This document shows positions 6,915 through 14,132 of a DNA stretch of 44,644 nt, piece by piece. Both the position numbers and the translations under genes were made by a program. The stretch comes from an uncultured Clostridia bacterium. GTDB lineage: Bacteria > Bacillota > Clostridia > TANB77 > CAG-508. The notes beneath the pieces were generated by a model. It had not been told where the DNA came from. It saw nothing but the letters and a program-made list of their open reading frames with translations, and ran no database searches. Positions within the stretch are counted from its first letter, which is position 1, and each line of letters opens with the position of its first letter. The stretch spans positions 1 through 44,644 of the forward strand of contig CALXPV010000003.1 of assembly GCA_944390295.1 (NCBI GenBank), read 5' to 3'.

Positions 6915-7778
6915 ATGGAATTTGAAAAATCTAAGTTGATAGAATTAAAAGAAAAATTTGATTCTATTATCAATACAGAAGAAAAAGAAAATATAGAGTT
7001 TTGGTATGCAAGAGATTTACAGATTCAATTGGGTTATAAAAGATGGGAAAATTTTATTGAAACAATAAAAAAAGCAATGCAATCTTGTGAAAATGTTGGT
7101 ATACCTGTAGAAAATCATTTTCGTGAGGTCACGAAAATGATAAATTTAGCAAAAGGTGCAAAGAGACCAATACAAGACTATATGTTAACGAGATATGCTT
7201 GTTATTTAATTGCTCAAAATGGAGATTCAAAAAAAGAGGAGATTGCATTTGCTCAAACATATTTTGCAGTACAAACTAGAAAACAAGAAATAATTGAGGA
7301 CAGAATAAAATTAATGAATCGATTAGAAGCAAGAGAAAAACTAAAAGAATCTGAAAAGCAGTTATCTAAAAATATTTATGAGAGAGGAGTAGATGATTTA
7401 GGATTTGCAAGAATACGTTCAAAAGGAGATTCGGCATTATTTGGTGGATTAAATACAATGCAAATGAAAGCAAAATATGGAATAAAAGAAAATAGACCTC
7501 TTGCAGATTTTTTACCAACATTAACAATTGCAGCAAAAAATCTGGCAACAGAAATGACGAATTATAACGTAACTGAAAAAGATATGTATGGTGAAGAAAG
7601 TATAGCTGATGAGCATGTGGATAACAACTTAAGTGTAAGAAATATGTTAAATAAAAGAGGTATAAAACCAGAAAATTTAAAACCAGCAGAAGATTTAAAA
7701 AAATTAGAAAGAAGAGTTAAGTCAGAAAGTAAGAAAATAGCTGATAGTAATAAATTGCCTAAAAATGAAGAAAATTAA
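6915..7778 (+). CDS. dinD: DNA damage-inducible protein D homologue
   Basis: 287 residues from ATG 6915. A GTG at 6906 also lies in frame but is one base from the AGGA site, so ATG is preferred. The protein aligns over its length with E. coli DinD: a BRO/KilA-like N-terminus (FWYARDLQIQLGYKRWENFI), AKRPIQDYMLTRYACYLIAQNGDSKK in consecutive blocks, AFAQTYFAVQTRKQE, a charged linker, then YGGL-like LFGGLNTMQMKAKYGIKEN, and a C-terminal basic tail. E. coli DinD is SOS-induced and acts against RecA filaments; that activity is inferred here. The SOS-type promoter at 6778 fits. The gene lies between the asnB remnant and intact asnB, converging on the latter, which suggests a small acquired module. 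Confidence 0.9.
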   Translation: MEFEKSKLIELKEKFDSIINTEEKENIEFWYARDLQIQLGYKRWENFIETIKKAMQSCENVGIPVENHFREVTKMINLAKGAKRPIQDYMLTRYACYLIAQNGDSKKEEIAFAQTYFAVQTRKQEIIEDRIKLMNRLEAREKLKESEKQLSKNIYERGVDDLGFARIRSKGDSALFGGLNTMQMKAKYGIKENRPLADFLPTLTIAAKNLATEMTNYNVTEKDMYGEESIADEHVDNNLSVRNMLNKRGIKPENLKPAEDLKKLERRVKSESKKIADSNKLPKNEEN

Positions 7779-7834
7779 ATTGAAACATTTACTAAAATAT
7801 AGGCACTTGAAAGACAAGGTGTTAATATAGCAGA

Positions 7835-7859
7835 TTGAGGTTCCAATTTGGAACCTCAA
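7835..7859. terminator. Terminator between convergent dinD and asnB
   Basis: Perfect 10-bp stem TTGAGGTTCC / GGAACCTCAA, loop AATTT. The plus side is followed by GTTTAAAAATT. It probably serves the convergent genes on both sides. Confidence 0.65.
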
Positions 7860-7877
7860 GTTTAAAAATTAGATAAA

Positions 7878-9725
7878 TTATATCTCAATCTTAGGCTCAT
7901 ACTTCTCAAGCCACATATTAACCTGACACAAATAAGCCATAAGTTGAGGACCAGTCATTAATTGACCAAACCAAGGTCTAGTAAATGCAGAACCATTAGT
8001 TTCTAAAATTTCTAGAATATACTCTCTATTTAACAAATTATTAATTGGTGCATTTTTATTATTCATAATAACACTAAGCATATCTTTTACTGTTTTTAAG
8101 TAAGTTGGATTATGAGTTTTAGGGTAAGGTGATTTTTTTCTATTTACAATTTCATCAGGTAAAACATCTTTCATAATGTATCTTAGTAAACCTTTTTCAC
8201 GACCTTTATATGCTTTCATTTCCCAAGGAATATTCCAAACATATTCAGCTAATCTATAATCACAGAAAGGAACACGAAGTTCAAATCCGTTATACATACT
8301 CATTCTGTCAGATCTATCTAACAATGTTTGCATAAACCAATTTAATGTTAAATGTGATATTTTTCTTTTTTCAGCAGTTTCTTTTGAATCAATATCTAAA
8401 ATTTCTACATCTGCCAAACTTTCATTATATCTAAAATCAATATAATCTTTTAAATCAATTTTTGAAGATATACTAGGATTTAAAAGGTGCTGTCTTTCTG
8501 AAATTGCAATAGACCAAGGGAAGGTATTGCTATTTAATGCATCATCTCTAAAGAACCAAGGATATCCAGCAAAAATTTCATCAGAACATTCACCACTTAA
8601 ACATACAGTAGCATATGGCTTTACATTTTTACAAAGTAAAAGTAAAGATGAATCAACATCAGCCATACCAGGAGTATCTCGTGCAATCATAGCATCTTCT
8701 AAATATTTTGCTAAATCAGGGGTATCTAAAACTATATTAGTGTGATTTGTTTTAAATTTTTCTACCATTAAATTTATATAATAATTATCAGAGTTTGGTT
8801 GAAAATCACTTTTTACAAAGTTTTTGTCATTATCTACATAGTCAACAGAAAATGTACTAAGTGGTGGTAAATTATTCTTTTTGCAGTATTGGCTAGCATA
8901 TGCCGTAATTATACTAGAATCTAAACCTCCAGATAAAAATACACAAAGTGGTACATCAGAAACTAATTGCTTTTTTATACTATCTTCTAATAAAAATTTA
9001 ATATTATCACATGTTTCAAAAAAAGAATGAGTATGTGGAGCACTTTTTAATTTCCAATATCTATGTGTATGCAAACCATATTTATTAAATATTGCAAAAT
9101 GTGCAGGAGAAAGTTCAAAAATGTTTTTAAATACTGTAGTTCCAGCTGTATGAGCTGGGCCAATTCCAAAAAGTTCACAAAGACCATTTTTGTCAATAAC
9201 TTTTTCTACATCTGGAAATTCAAACAATGCTTTTATTTCAGAAGCAAAAACAAAATTATCATTAAGTAAAGTATAAAATAATGGTTTTATTCCAAAATGA
9301 TCTCTAGCTAAAAATAATTCTTCTTTTTCTTTATTCCAAATAGCAAAAGCAAAAATACCATTAAGATGTTTTACAACATCATATCCATAAAATATAAATG
9401 CTTTTAGCAAAACTTCTGTATCTGAAGTTGTATTAAAAGTAAAGCCATTTTCAATAAGTAAATTTCTAAGTTCAATGCAATTATATATTTGACCATTATA
9501 AACAATAGAATATTCATTTTCATTATATTTTGTAATCATAGGTTGCTTACCACCGATAGGGTCAATTACAATTAATCTTTTGTGTGCCATAAATATTTCA
9601 TCACTAGAATAAATACCTTCTTCATCAGGACCTCTATTCGTTAATGTATCTTTCATATTATTTAAAATATAAGTAGGATTATTTATATTTTTCTTGTAAT
9701 TTGTAAATCCAACAATTCCACACAT
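7878..9725 (-). CDS. asnB: Asparagine synthetase, glutamine-hydrolysing
   Basis: 615 residues, full length. It makes asparagine from aspartate, ATP and glutamine. The N-terminal class II amidotransferase domain begins MCGIVGF with the catalytic Cys2 and has RGPDEEG at 31-37. The C-terminal synthetase domain has the PP-loop SGGLDSS at 265-271. The start is supported by AGGAGG directly upstream and by the need for Cys at position 2 after Met removal. No T-box or other leader structure is evident in the 226-base divergent region shared with the GT4 gene. A decayed second 3' end of this gene lies at 6402-6487. AsnB-family members that amidate cell-wall precursors also exist and cannot be excluded. 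Confidence 0.93.
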   Translation of the reverse strand: MCGIVGFTNYKKNINNPTYILNNMKDTLTNRGPDEEGIYSSDEIFMAHKRLIVIDPIGGKQPMITKYNENEYSIVYNGQIYNCIELRNLLIENGFTFNTTSDTEVLLKAFIFYGYDVVKHLNGIFAFAIWNKEKEELFLARDHFGIKPLFYTLLNDNFVFASEIKALFEFPDVEKVIDKNGLCELFGIGPAHTAGTTVFKNIFELSPAHFAIFNKYGLHTHRYWKLKSAPHTHSFFETCDNIKFLLEDSIKKQLVSDVPLCVFLSGGLDSSIITAYASQYCKKNNLPPLSTFSVDYVDNDKNFVKSDFQPNSDNYYINLMVEKFKTNHTNIVLDTPDLAKYLEDAMIARDTPGMADVDSSLLLLCKNVKPYATVCLSGECSDEIFAGYPWFFRDDALNSNTFPWSIAISERQHLLNPSISSKIDLKDYIDFRYNESLADVEILDIDSKETAEKRKISHLTLNWFMQTLLDRSDRMSMYNGFELRVPFCDYRLAEYVWNIPWEMKAYKGREKGLLRYIMKDVLPDEIVNRKKSPYPKTHNPTYLKTVKDMLSVIMNNKNAPINNLLNREYILEILETNGSAFTRPWFGQLMTGPQLMAYLCQVNMWLEKYEPKIEI

Positions 9726-9865
9726 AAAAACCTCCTAAACCAATTAACATAACATAAAAAATAATAGTTTTTTCTAATTAAATATATGAAAATAAAAATA
9801 AAAAAGTGATTAGAAAATAAAGGAAAAATAAAAGTAAAAAAAATCGAAAATTTGTAAAAAAGTTA

Positions 9866-9894
9866 TTTACTTTTGTCGAAAAGTTATATACAAT
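9866..9894 (+). promoter_or_regulatory. Putative promoter of the GT4 gene
   Basis: TTTACT at 9866-9871, 17-base spacer, TACAAT at 9889-9894. The region GTCGAAAAGTTATATACAAT resembles the recJ promoter region at 12377-12394. Confidence 0.5.
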
Positions 9895-9951
9895 AATATC
9901 AATATTGTTAAAAATACTAAAGAAAATGTGTAGAGAAAGGGGCTTAAACGA

Positions 9952-11244
9952 ATGAAAGTTTTAATGCTAACATGGGAATATCCACCTAGAGTAGTAGGGG
10001 GTATAGCAAGAGTAGTACACGATTTATCTCATAGGTTAATAAAAGATGGCCATGAGGTATCAGTTGTAACTTATAAAGAAGGAAATGTTAAAGATTTTGA
10101 AGATGATAAAGGGGTAAAAGTATATAGAGTAAATAATTATATGATTAATCCAAATAATTTTATAGATTGGATTATGCAATTAAACTTTAACCTTATATCA
10201 AAAGCAACAGAAATAATAAATAAAGAAGGTCCCTTTGATGTAATACACGCCCATGATTGGTTAGTTGCATATGCAGCAAAAACCTTAAAAGATTCTTTTA
10301 AAATACCAGTTGTATCAACAATTCATGCAACGGAATCTGGAAGAAATTCAGGAATACATGATGAAGTACAAAGATATATAAATGATACAGAATGGATGTT
10401 AACATACGAATCTACAGAAGTAATAGTAAATAGTAATTATATGAAAAGCGAATTACAAAGATTATTTGGATTACCATTTGAAAAAATAAATGTGGTTCCA
10501 AATGGTGTTAATTTAAATTTATATAATGGAGTTGAAAGAGACTATAACTTTAGAAGACAATATGCTGCAGATAACGAAAAAATTATTTTATATGTTGGTA
10601 GACTTGTTTATGAAAAAGGAATACAAAATTTAATAGCAGCTATGCCAAAAGTATTAAATTGTTATCATGATTCAAAATTAATAATTGCCGGAAAAGGCGG
10701 AATGATAGATGAATTAAGAGATGAAGTTAGAAGACTTAACATCGAAAATAAAGTTTACTTTACAGGATACTTAAACTTAACACAAGTAACAAAAATGTAT
10801 AAATGTGCAGATGTAGCAGTATTCCCAAGTACATATGAGCCATTTGGTGTTGTAGCATTAGAAGGAATGCTTTCTGGAACACCAGTTGTTGTATCAGATG
10901 TAGGAGGATTAAATGAAATAGTACAACACAGAGAAAATGGAATGAAGAGCTATGCAGGAAATCCAAATTCAATAGCAGATTCTATACTAGAATTATTATT
11001 TAATCCAGGATTATGTGCAGAAGTATCAAAAGCTGCAAAAGCAAAAGTAAAAGCACAATATAATTGGAATAAAATAGCACAAGATACACACTTTATATAT
11101 CAAAAAGCAATTTGTCAAACTATGGCAGAAAAACAAAGAAGAGAAATCGAACAAGAAAAAGCAAAGAAAACAAAGAAAGCAAAAAATACGGAAGGCGAAA
11201 TAACAAACTTATTAAGTTTCAAAAAGAGACATGCATATGCTTAA
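9952..11244 (+). CDS. GT4-family glycosyltransferase, glycogen-synthase-like
   Basis: 430 residues with a GT-B fold. The N-terminus MKVLMLTWEYPPRVVGGIARVV carries the nucleotide-sugar glycosyltransferase start with the WEYPP...GG motif of GT4/GT5 glycogen-synthase-like enzymes. DVIHAHDW follows near 105. In the C-terminal half are ILYVGRLVYEKGIQNLI and the donor-binding EPFGVVALEGMLSGTPVVVSDVGG region with its E-x7-E pattern. The last 35 residues are a lysine-rich tail (KAKKTKKAKN) that is probably not part of the fold. Sugar donor and acceptor are unknown; alpha-glucan synthesis is possible but no glg partners lie nearby. ylbF follows after 12 bases, so the two are likely cotranscribed. Confidence 0.85.
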   Translation: MKVLMLTWEYPPRVVGGIARVVHDLSHRLIKDGHEVSVVTYKEGNVKDFEDDKGVKVYRVNNYMINPNNFIDWIMQLNFNLISKATEIINKEGPFDVIHAHDWLVAYAAKTLKDSFKIPVVSTIHATESGRNSGIHDEVQRYINDTEWMLTYESTEVIVNSNYMKSELQRLFGLPFEKINVVPNGVNLNLYNGVERDYNFRRQYAADNEKIILYVGRLVYEKGIQNLIAAMPKVLNCYHDSKLIIAGKGGMIDELRDEVRRLNIENKVYFTGYLNLTQVTKMYKCADVAVFPSTYEPFGVVALEGMLSGTPVVVSDVGGLNEIVQHRENGMKSYAGNPNSIADSILELLFNPGLCAEVSKAAKAKVKAQYNWNKIAQDTHFIYQKAICQTMAEKQRREIEQEKAKKTKKAKNTEGEITNLLSFKKRHAYA

Positions 11245-11256
11245 GGAGGCTAAAAC

Positions 11257-11592
11257 ATGAATATATATGATACAGCAAATAAATTAGCTGCAGAAATAAA
11301 ACAAACAGACGAATTTAACAATTATAAAAAATCAAAAGAAGAATTACAAAGAAATGCAGATGTAAAAGCAAAAATAGATGAATTTGATAAACTTAGAGTA
11401 GAGATGCAAAAAGCTATGATAAAAGGTGAGCAAAATTCTAACGAGTTAAGTGTTAAATTACAAAATATGTATGCAGAATTATATCAAAATGAAATAGCTA
11501 AAAATTATTTGGAATCAGAAATGAGATTTAGTGTTATGGTTACAGATATAAACAAAATTATAAGTGAAGCTATAAAAGATGTTATAAACTAA
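11257..11592 (+). CDS. ylbF: YlbF/YmcA-family regulator
   Basis: 111 residues, nearly all alpha-helical, with the heptad-like charged pattern of the Com_YlbF family (YDTANKLAAEIKQTDEFNNY at the start, NEIAKNYLESEMRFSVMVTDI near the end). In Bacillus subtilis YlbF, YmcA and YaaT form a complex that supports RNase Y-dependent mRNA maturation and affects competence, biofilm formation and sporulation. Members in Clostridia are widespread but less studied. AAGGAGG precedes the ATG. It sits 12 bases after the GT4 gene and is followed by a terminator-like hairpin, so it closes that operon unless there is read-through into the next gene. Confidence 0.85.
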   Translation: MNIYDTANKLAAEIKQTDEFNNYKKSKEELQRNADVKAKIDEFDKLRVEMQKAMIKGEQNSNELSVKLQNMYAELYQNEIAKNYLESEMRFSVMVTDINKIISEAIKDVIN

Positions 11593-11604
11593 TAGTAAGG
11601 AGGA

Positions 11605-11640
11605 AGGGATATATTTTTAATATATCCCTATTTTGTTTTT
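11605..11640 (+). terminator. Terminator hairpin after ylbF, also between an SD and the next ATG
   Basis: Perfect 11-bp stem AGGGATATATT / AATATATCCCT (11605-11615, 11619-11629), three-base loop, then ATTTTGTTTTT. AAGGAGG (11597-11603) lies just upstream and the next gene's ATG (11641) immediately follows the T tract. It could be a terminator, a translation-modulating hairpin, or both. Confidence 0.75.
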
Positions 11641-12330
11641 ATGGAAGAATTAATTTTATTAATATTAATAATAATTACAATATGTATATTAAAAATATTA
11701 TTTAAAGCAAAAGTTAAAGAAATAAAAGAAATTGCAGAAGATGAAAAAGTGGATAAGGTTGTAAAAAAATTACCTAACAATAAAGAAGTCTGCAGAAAAA
11801 TATTAGAAAAATTAAATAATAAAAATGTTCAAATAGAAGAGGAAGAAAATACAGATTGTTTTTATTTTATAGCAACCAATAAAATTATTTTAAATAAATC
11901 TAATGACCATTTTGTAAGAATACAAACGATAGCTCATGAATGTATTCATTCTATACAAAATAAAAAACTATTATGGTTTAATTATATTTTTTCTAATTTG
12001 ATTAATTTATTTTTTCTTGTTTTAATAATTTTACAAGTAATAGGATTTATAACAAATACAGTCTTATGGGTAGCAATTTTTTTAATAGTAGTTATAATTC
12101 AATATTCTGTAAGAAGCTTTCTTGAAATAGAAGCTATGACAAAAGCAAAATATTTAGCTTGTGATTATCTACAAGAAAATAATATAAAAGAAGTTAAAGA
12201 AATAGAAAATAAATATGAAAGATTAAATGAGCTAGGAATAAAATATACTTGTTTTAAATTATTAACTTCAAAATTTTTTATGATATCTATTTATATTGTA
12301 ATTTCAATAATTTTAAATTTAATGCATTAA
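11641..12330 (+). CDS. Membrane-anchored putative zinc metallopeptidase
   Basis: 229 residues. There is a short N-terminal membrane segment (LILLILIIITICILKILF), a charged cytosolic or exposed stretch, then IQTIAHECIHSIQNKK near residue 97-112 that contains HExxH (HECIH). Two closely spaced hydrophobic segments follow, then FLEIEAMTKAKYLACDYL, where the glutamates could supply the third zinc ligand, and a final hydrophobic segment. The layout recalls YugP/Zn_peptidase_2-type membrane proteins, but I cannot assign it firmly. No Shine-Dalgarno lies at normal distance from ATG 11641; the only one is AAGGAGG 37 bases upstream, separated by a hairpin, so this start or its translation mode is unusual. 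Confidence 0.6.
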   Translation: MEELILLILIIITICILKILFKAKVKEIKEIAEDEKVDKVVKKLPNNKEVCRKILEKLNNKNVQIEEEENTDCFYFIATNKIILNKSNDHFVRIQTIAHECIHSIQNKKLLWFNYIFSNLINLFFLVLIILQVIGFITNTVLWVAIFLIVVIIQYSVRSFLEIEAMTKAKYLACDYLQENNIKEVKEIENKYERLNELGIKYTCFKLLTSKFFMISIYIVISIILNLMH

Positions 12331-12365
12331 ATTCTCATTAACATAAAAAATATTAATAAAAAGCC

Positions 12366-12394
12366 TTTAAAAAAAGTCCGAAATGTTATACAAT
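12366..12394 (+). promoter_or_regulatory. Putative promoter of the recJ-rsh-MBL-hisS operon
   Basis: TTTAAA at 12366-12371, 17-base spacer, TACAAT at 12389-12394. The -10 is the left half of a perfect dyad TACAATATTGTA (12389-12400), a possible operator. Confidence 0.5.
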
Positions 12395-12429
12395 ATTGTA
12401 CAAATTGTAACTATATAAGGAGAAAGTGA

Positions 12430-14118
12430 ATGATAAAAAAATGGGAAATTTATGATTCTAACGAACAAAAAGTAAAAGAAATATGTGAGAAGTATAATTT
12501 AAATAAAATAATAGGAAAAATAATTGTAAATAGAAATGTAACTAGTGATGAAGATGTTAGAATTTTTATAACACCAACAAGAGATGATTTTCACGATCCA
12601 TTTTTATTTAAAGGAATGGATATAGCAGTAGATAGAATTTTACAAGCAATAAACAATAAAGAAAAGATTCTTATATATGGTGACTATGATGTTGATGGTA
12701 TTACAAGTACAACAGTTTTAAAAAAATATCTTCAAGAAAGAGGTGGAATAGTAAACACATATATTCCAAATAGATTAAATGAAGGTTATGGATTAAATAA
12801 AGAAGCTATTAAAAAAATAAAAGAAATGGGAACAGATTTAATTATAACTGTAGATTGTGGAATCTCAGGAATAGAAGAAGTAAAATATGCAAAAGAATTA
12901 GGAATAGAAGTTATAGTAACAGACCATCACGAAGTAGGAGAAGTTTTACCAGATGCTTTAGCAGTAATTGATGCAAAAAGAAAAGATAATACATATCCAT
13001 TTAATTTACTTGCAGGAGTAGGAGTTGTATTTAAGGTAATTCAAGCTATATCAATAAAATTAAATTTAAAAGCAGAAGAATATTTAAAATATCTTGATTT
13101 AGTATGTGTCGGAACAATTTCAGATATTGTGCCACTAGAAGGAGAAAACAGAACTATAGCAAAACTTGGACTTATGCTAATAAGAGTAACAAAGAACTTA
13201 GGTTTAAGAGAATTAATTAAAAGTTCTGGATATAAAGAAATTGATTCTAATACTATTTCTTTTGGAGTAGCACCTCGTATTAATGCATGTGGTAGAATGG
13301 GACACGAAGAAGAGGCATTAAAGTTATTTCTAGCAGAAACAAAAGAAGAAGCAGTAGAAGTAACTAAAAAGTTAAATGAATATAATACATTAAGACAAAA
13401 TACAGAAAAAGCTATATACGAAGATGCTGTTAGAAAAATTGAAAAAGAAAATATAGAAAATAAAAATTCTATAGTAGTTGGAGGATATAATTGGCATCAT
13501 GGAGTTATAGGAATTGTTTCTTCAAAAGTGACAGAAAAATATTATAAACCAAGTATATTATTATGTTTTGAAGATGGAATAGCAAAAGGTTCAGGAAGAA
13601 GTATACAAGGATTTGATTTATATGAGGGACTTACAAAATGTAGTGAGTTTTTAGACAAATTTGGTGGACACGCAATGGCAGTAGGTCTTACATTAATTAA
13701 AGAAAATTTTGAAAATTTCAAAGATAAATTCGAAAAAATAGCAGAAGAAGCAAACATAAAAGAAATGGTACCAACTATATACATAGATGAAGAAATAAAG
13801 TTAAAAGATATAAGTATGGATCTAGTAAAAAGTTTATCTGTATTGGAACCTTTTGGAGAAGCAAATAAAGTACCATTATTCTTAATAAAAAACTTAAAAA
13901 TAGATTCAATAAGAGCTTTGTCAGAAGGAAGACATTTAAAATTGAGTTTGAGAGATGAAAGTGTTGTTATAAATGCAATTGGATTTGATATAGGAAATCT
14001 AGCAGAAGAATACAAGATTGGAGATAAAATAGATGTTGTAGGAACATTAGAAATTAATAGCTTTAATGGATTTAGTTCTATTCAAATAAACATAAAGGAT
14101 ATAAGAAAAAGCTATTAA
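12430..14118 (+). CDS. recJ: Single-stranded-DNA-specific exonuclease RecJ
   Basis: 562 residues, a core-sized RecJ. It degrades single-stranded DNA 5' to 3' in recombination and mismatch or base-excision repair. The DHH phosphoesterase motifs are clear: DYDVDG at 85-90, VDCG near 141, and DHH at 165-167. DHHA1-like FGGHAMAVGLTL follows near 410, and a C-terminal OB-like domain after about 450 ends the protein. It starts at ATG 12430 behind AAGGAG. It leads an operon: 14 bases separate it from the RSH gene, which has its own AAAAGGGGG site. In many Firmicutes recJ is followed by apt and then relA; here apt is absent. Confidence 0.93.
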   Translation: MIKKWEIYDSNEQKVKEICEKYNLNKIIGKIIVNRNVTSDEDVRIFITPTRDDFHDPFLFKGMDIAVDRILQAINNKEKILIYGDYDVDGITSTTVLKKYLQERGGIVNTYIPNRLNEGYGLNKEAIKKIKEMGTDLIITVDCGISGIEEVKYAKELGIEVIVTDHHEVGEVLPDALAVIDAKRKDNTYPFNLLAGVGVVFKVIQAISIKLNLKAEEYLKYLDLVCVGTISDIVPLEGENRTIAKLGLMLIRVTKNLGLRELIKSSGYKEIDSNTISFGVAPRINACGRMGHEEEALKLFLAETKEEAVEVTKKLNEYNTLRQNTEKAIYEDAVRKIEKENIENKNSIVVGGYNWHHGVIGIVSSKVTEKYYKPSILLCFEDGIAKGSGRSIQGFDLYEGLTKCSEFLDKFGGHAMAVGLTLIKENFENFKDKFEKIAEEANIKEMVPTIYIDEEIKLKDISMDLVKSLSVLEPFGEANKVPLFLIKNLKIDSIRALSEGRHLKLSLRDESVVINAIGFDIGNLAEEYKIGDKIDVVGTLEINSFNGFSSIQINIKDIRKSY

Positions 14119-14132
14119 AAGGGGGGACATAT

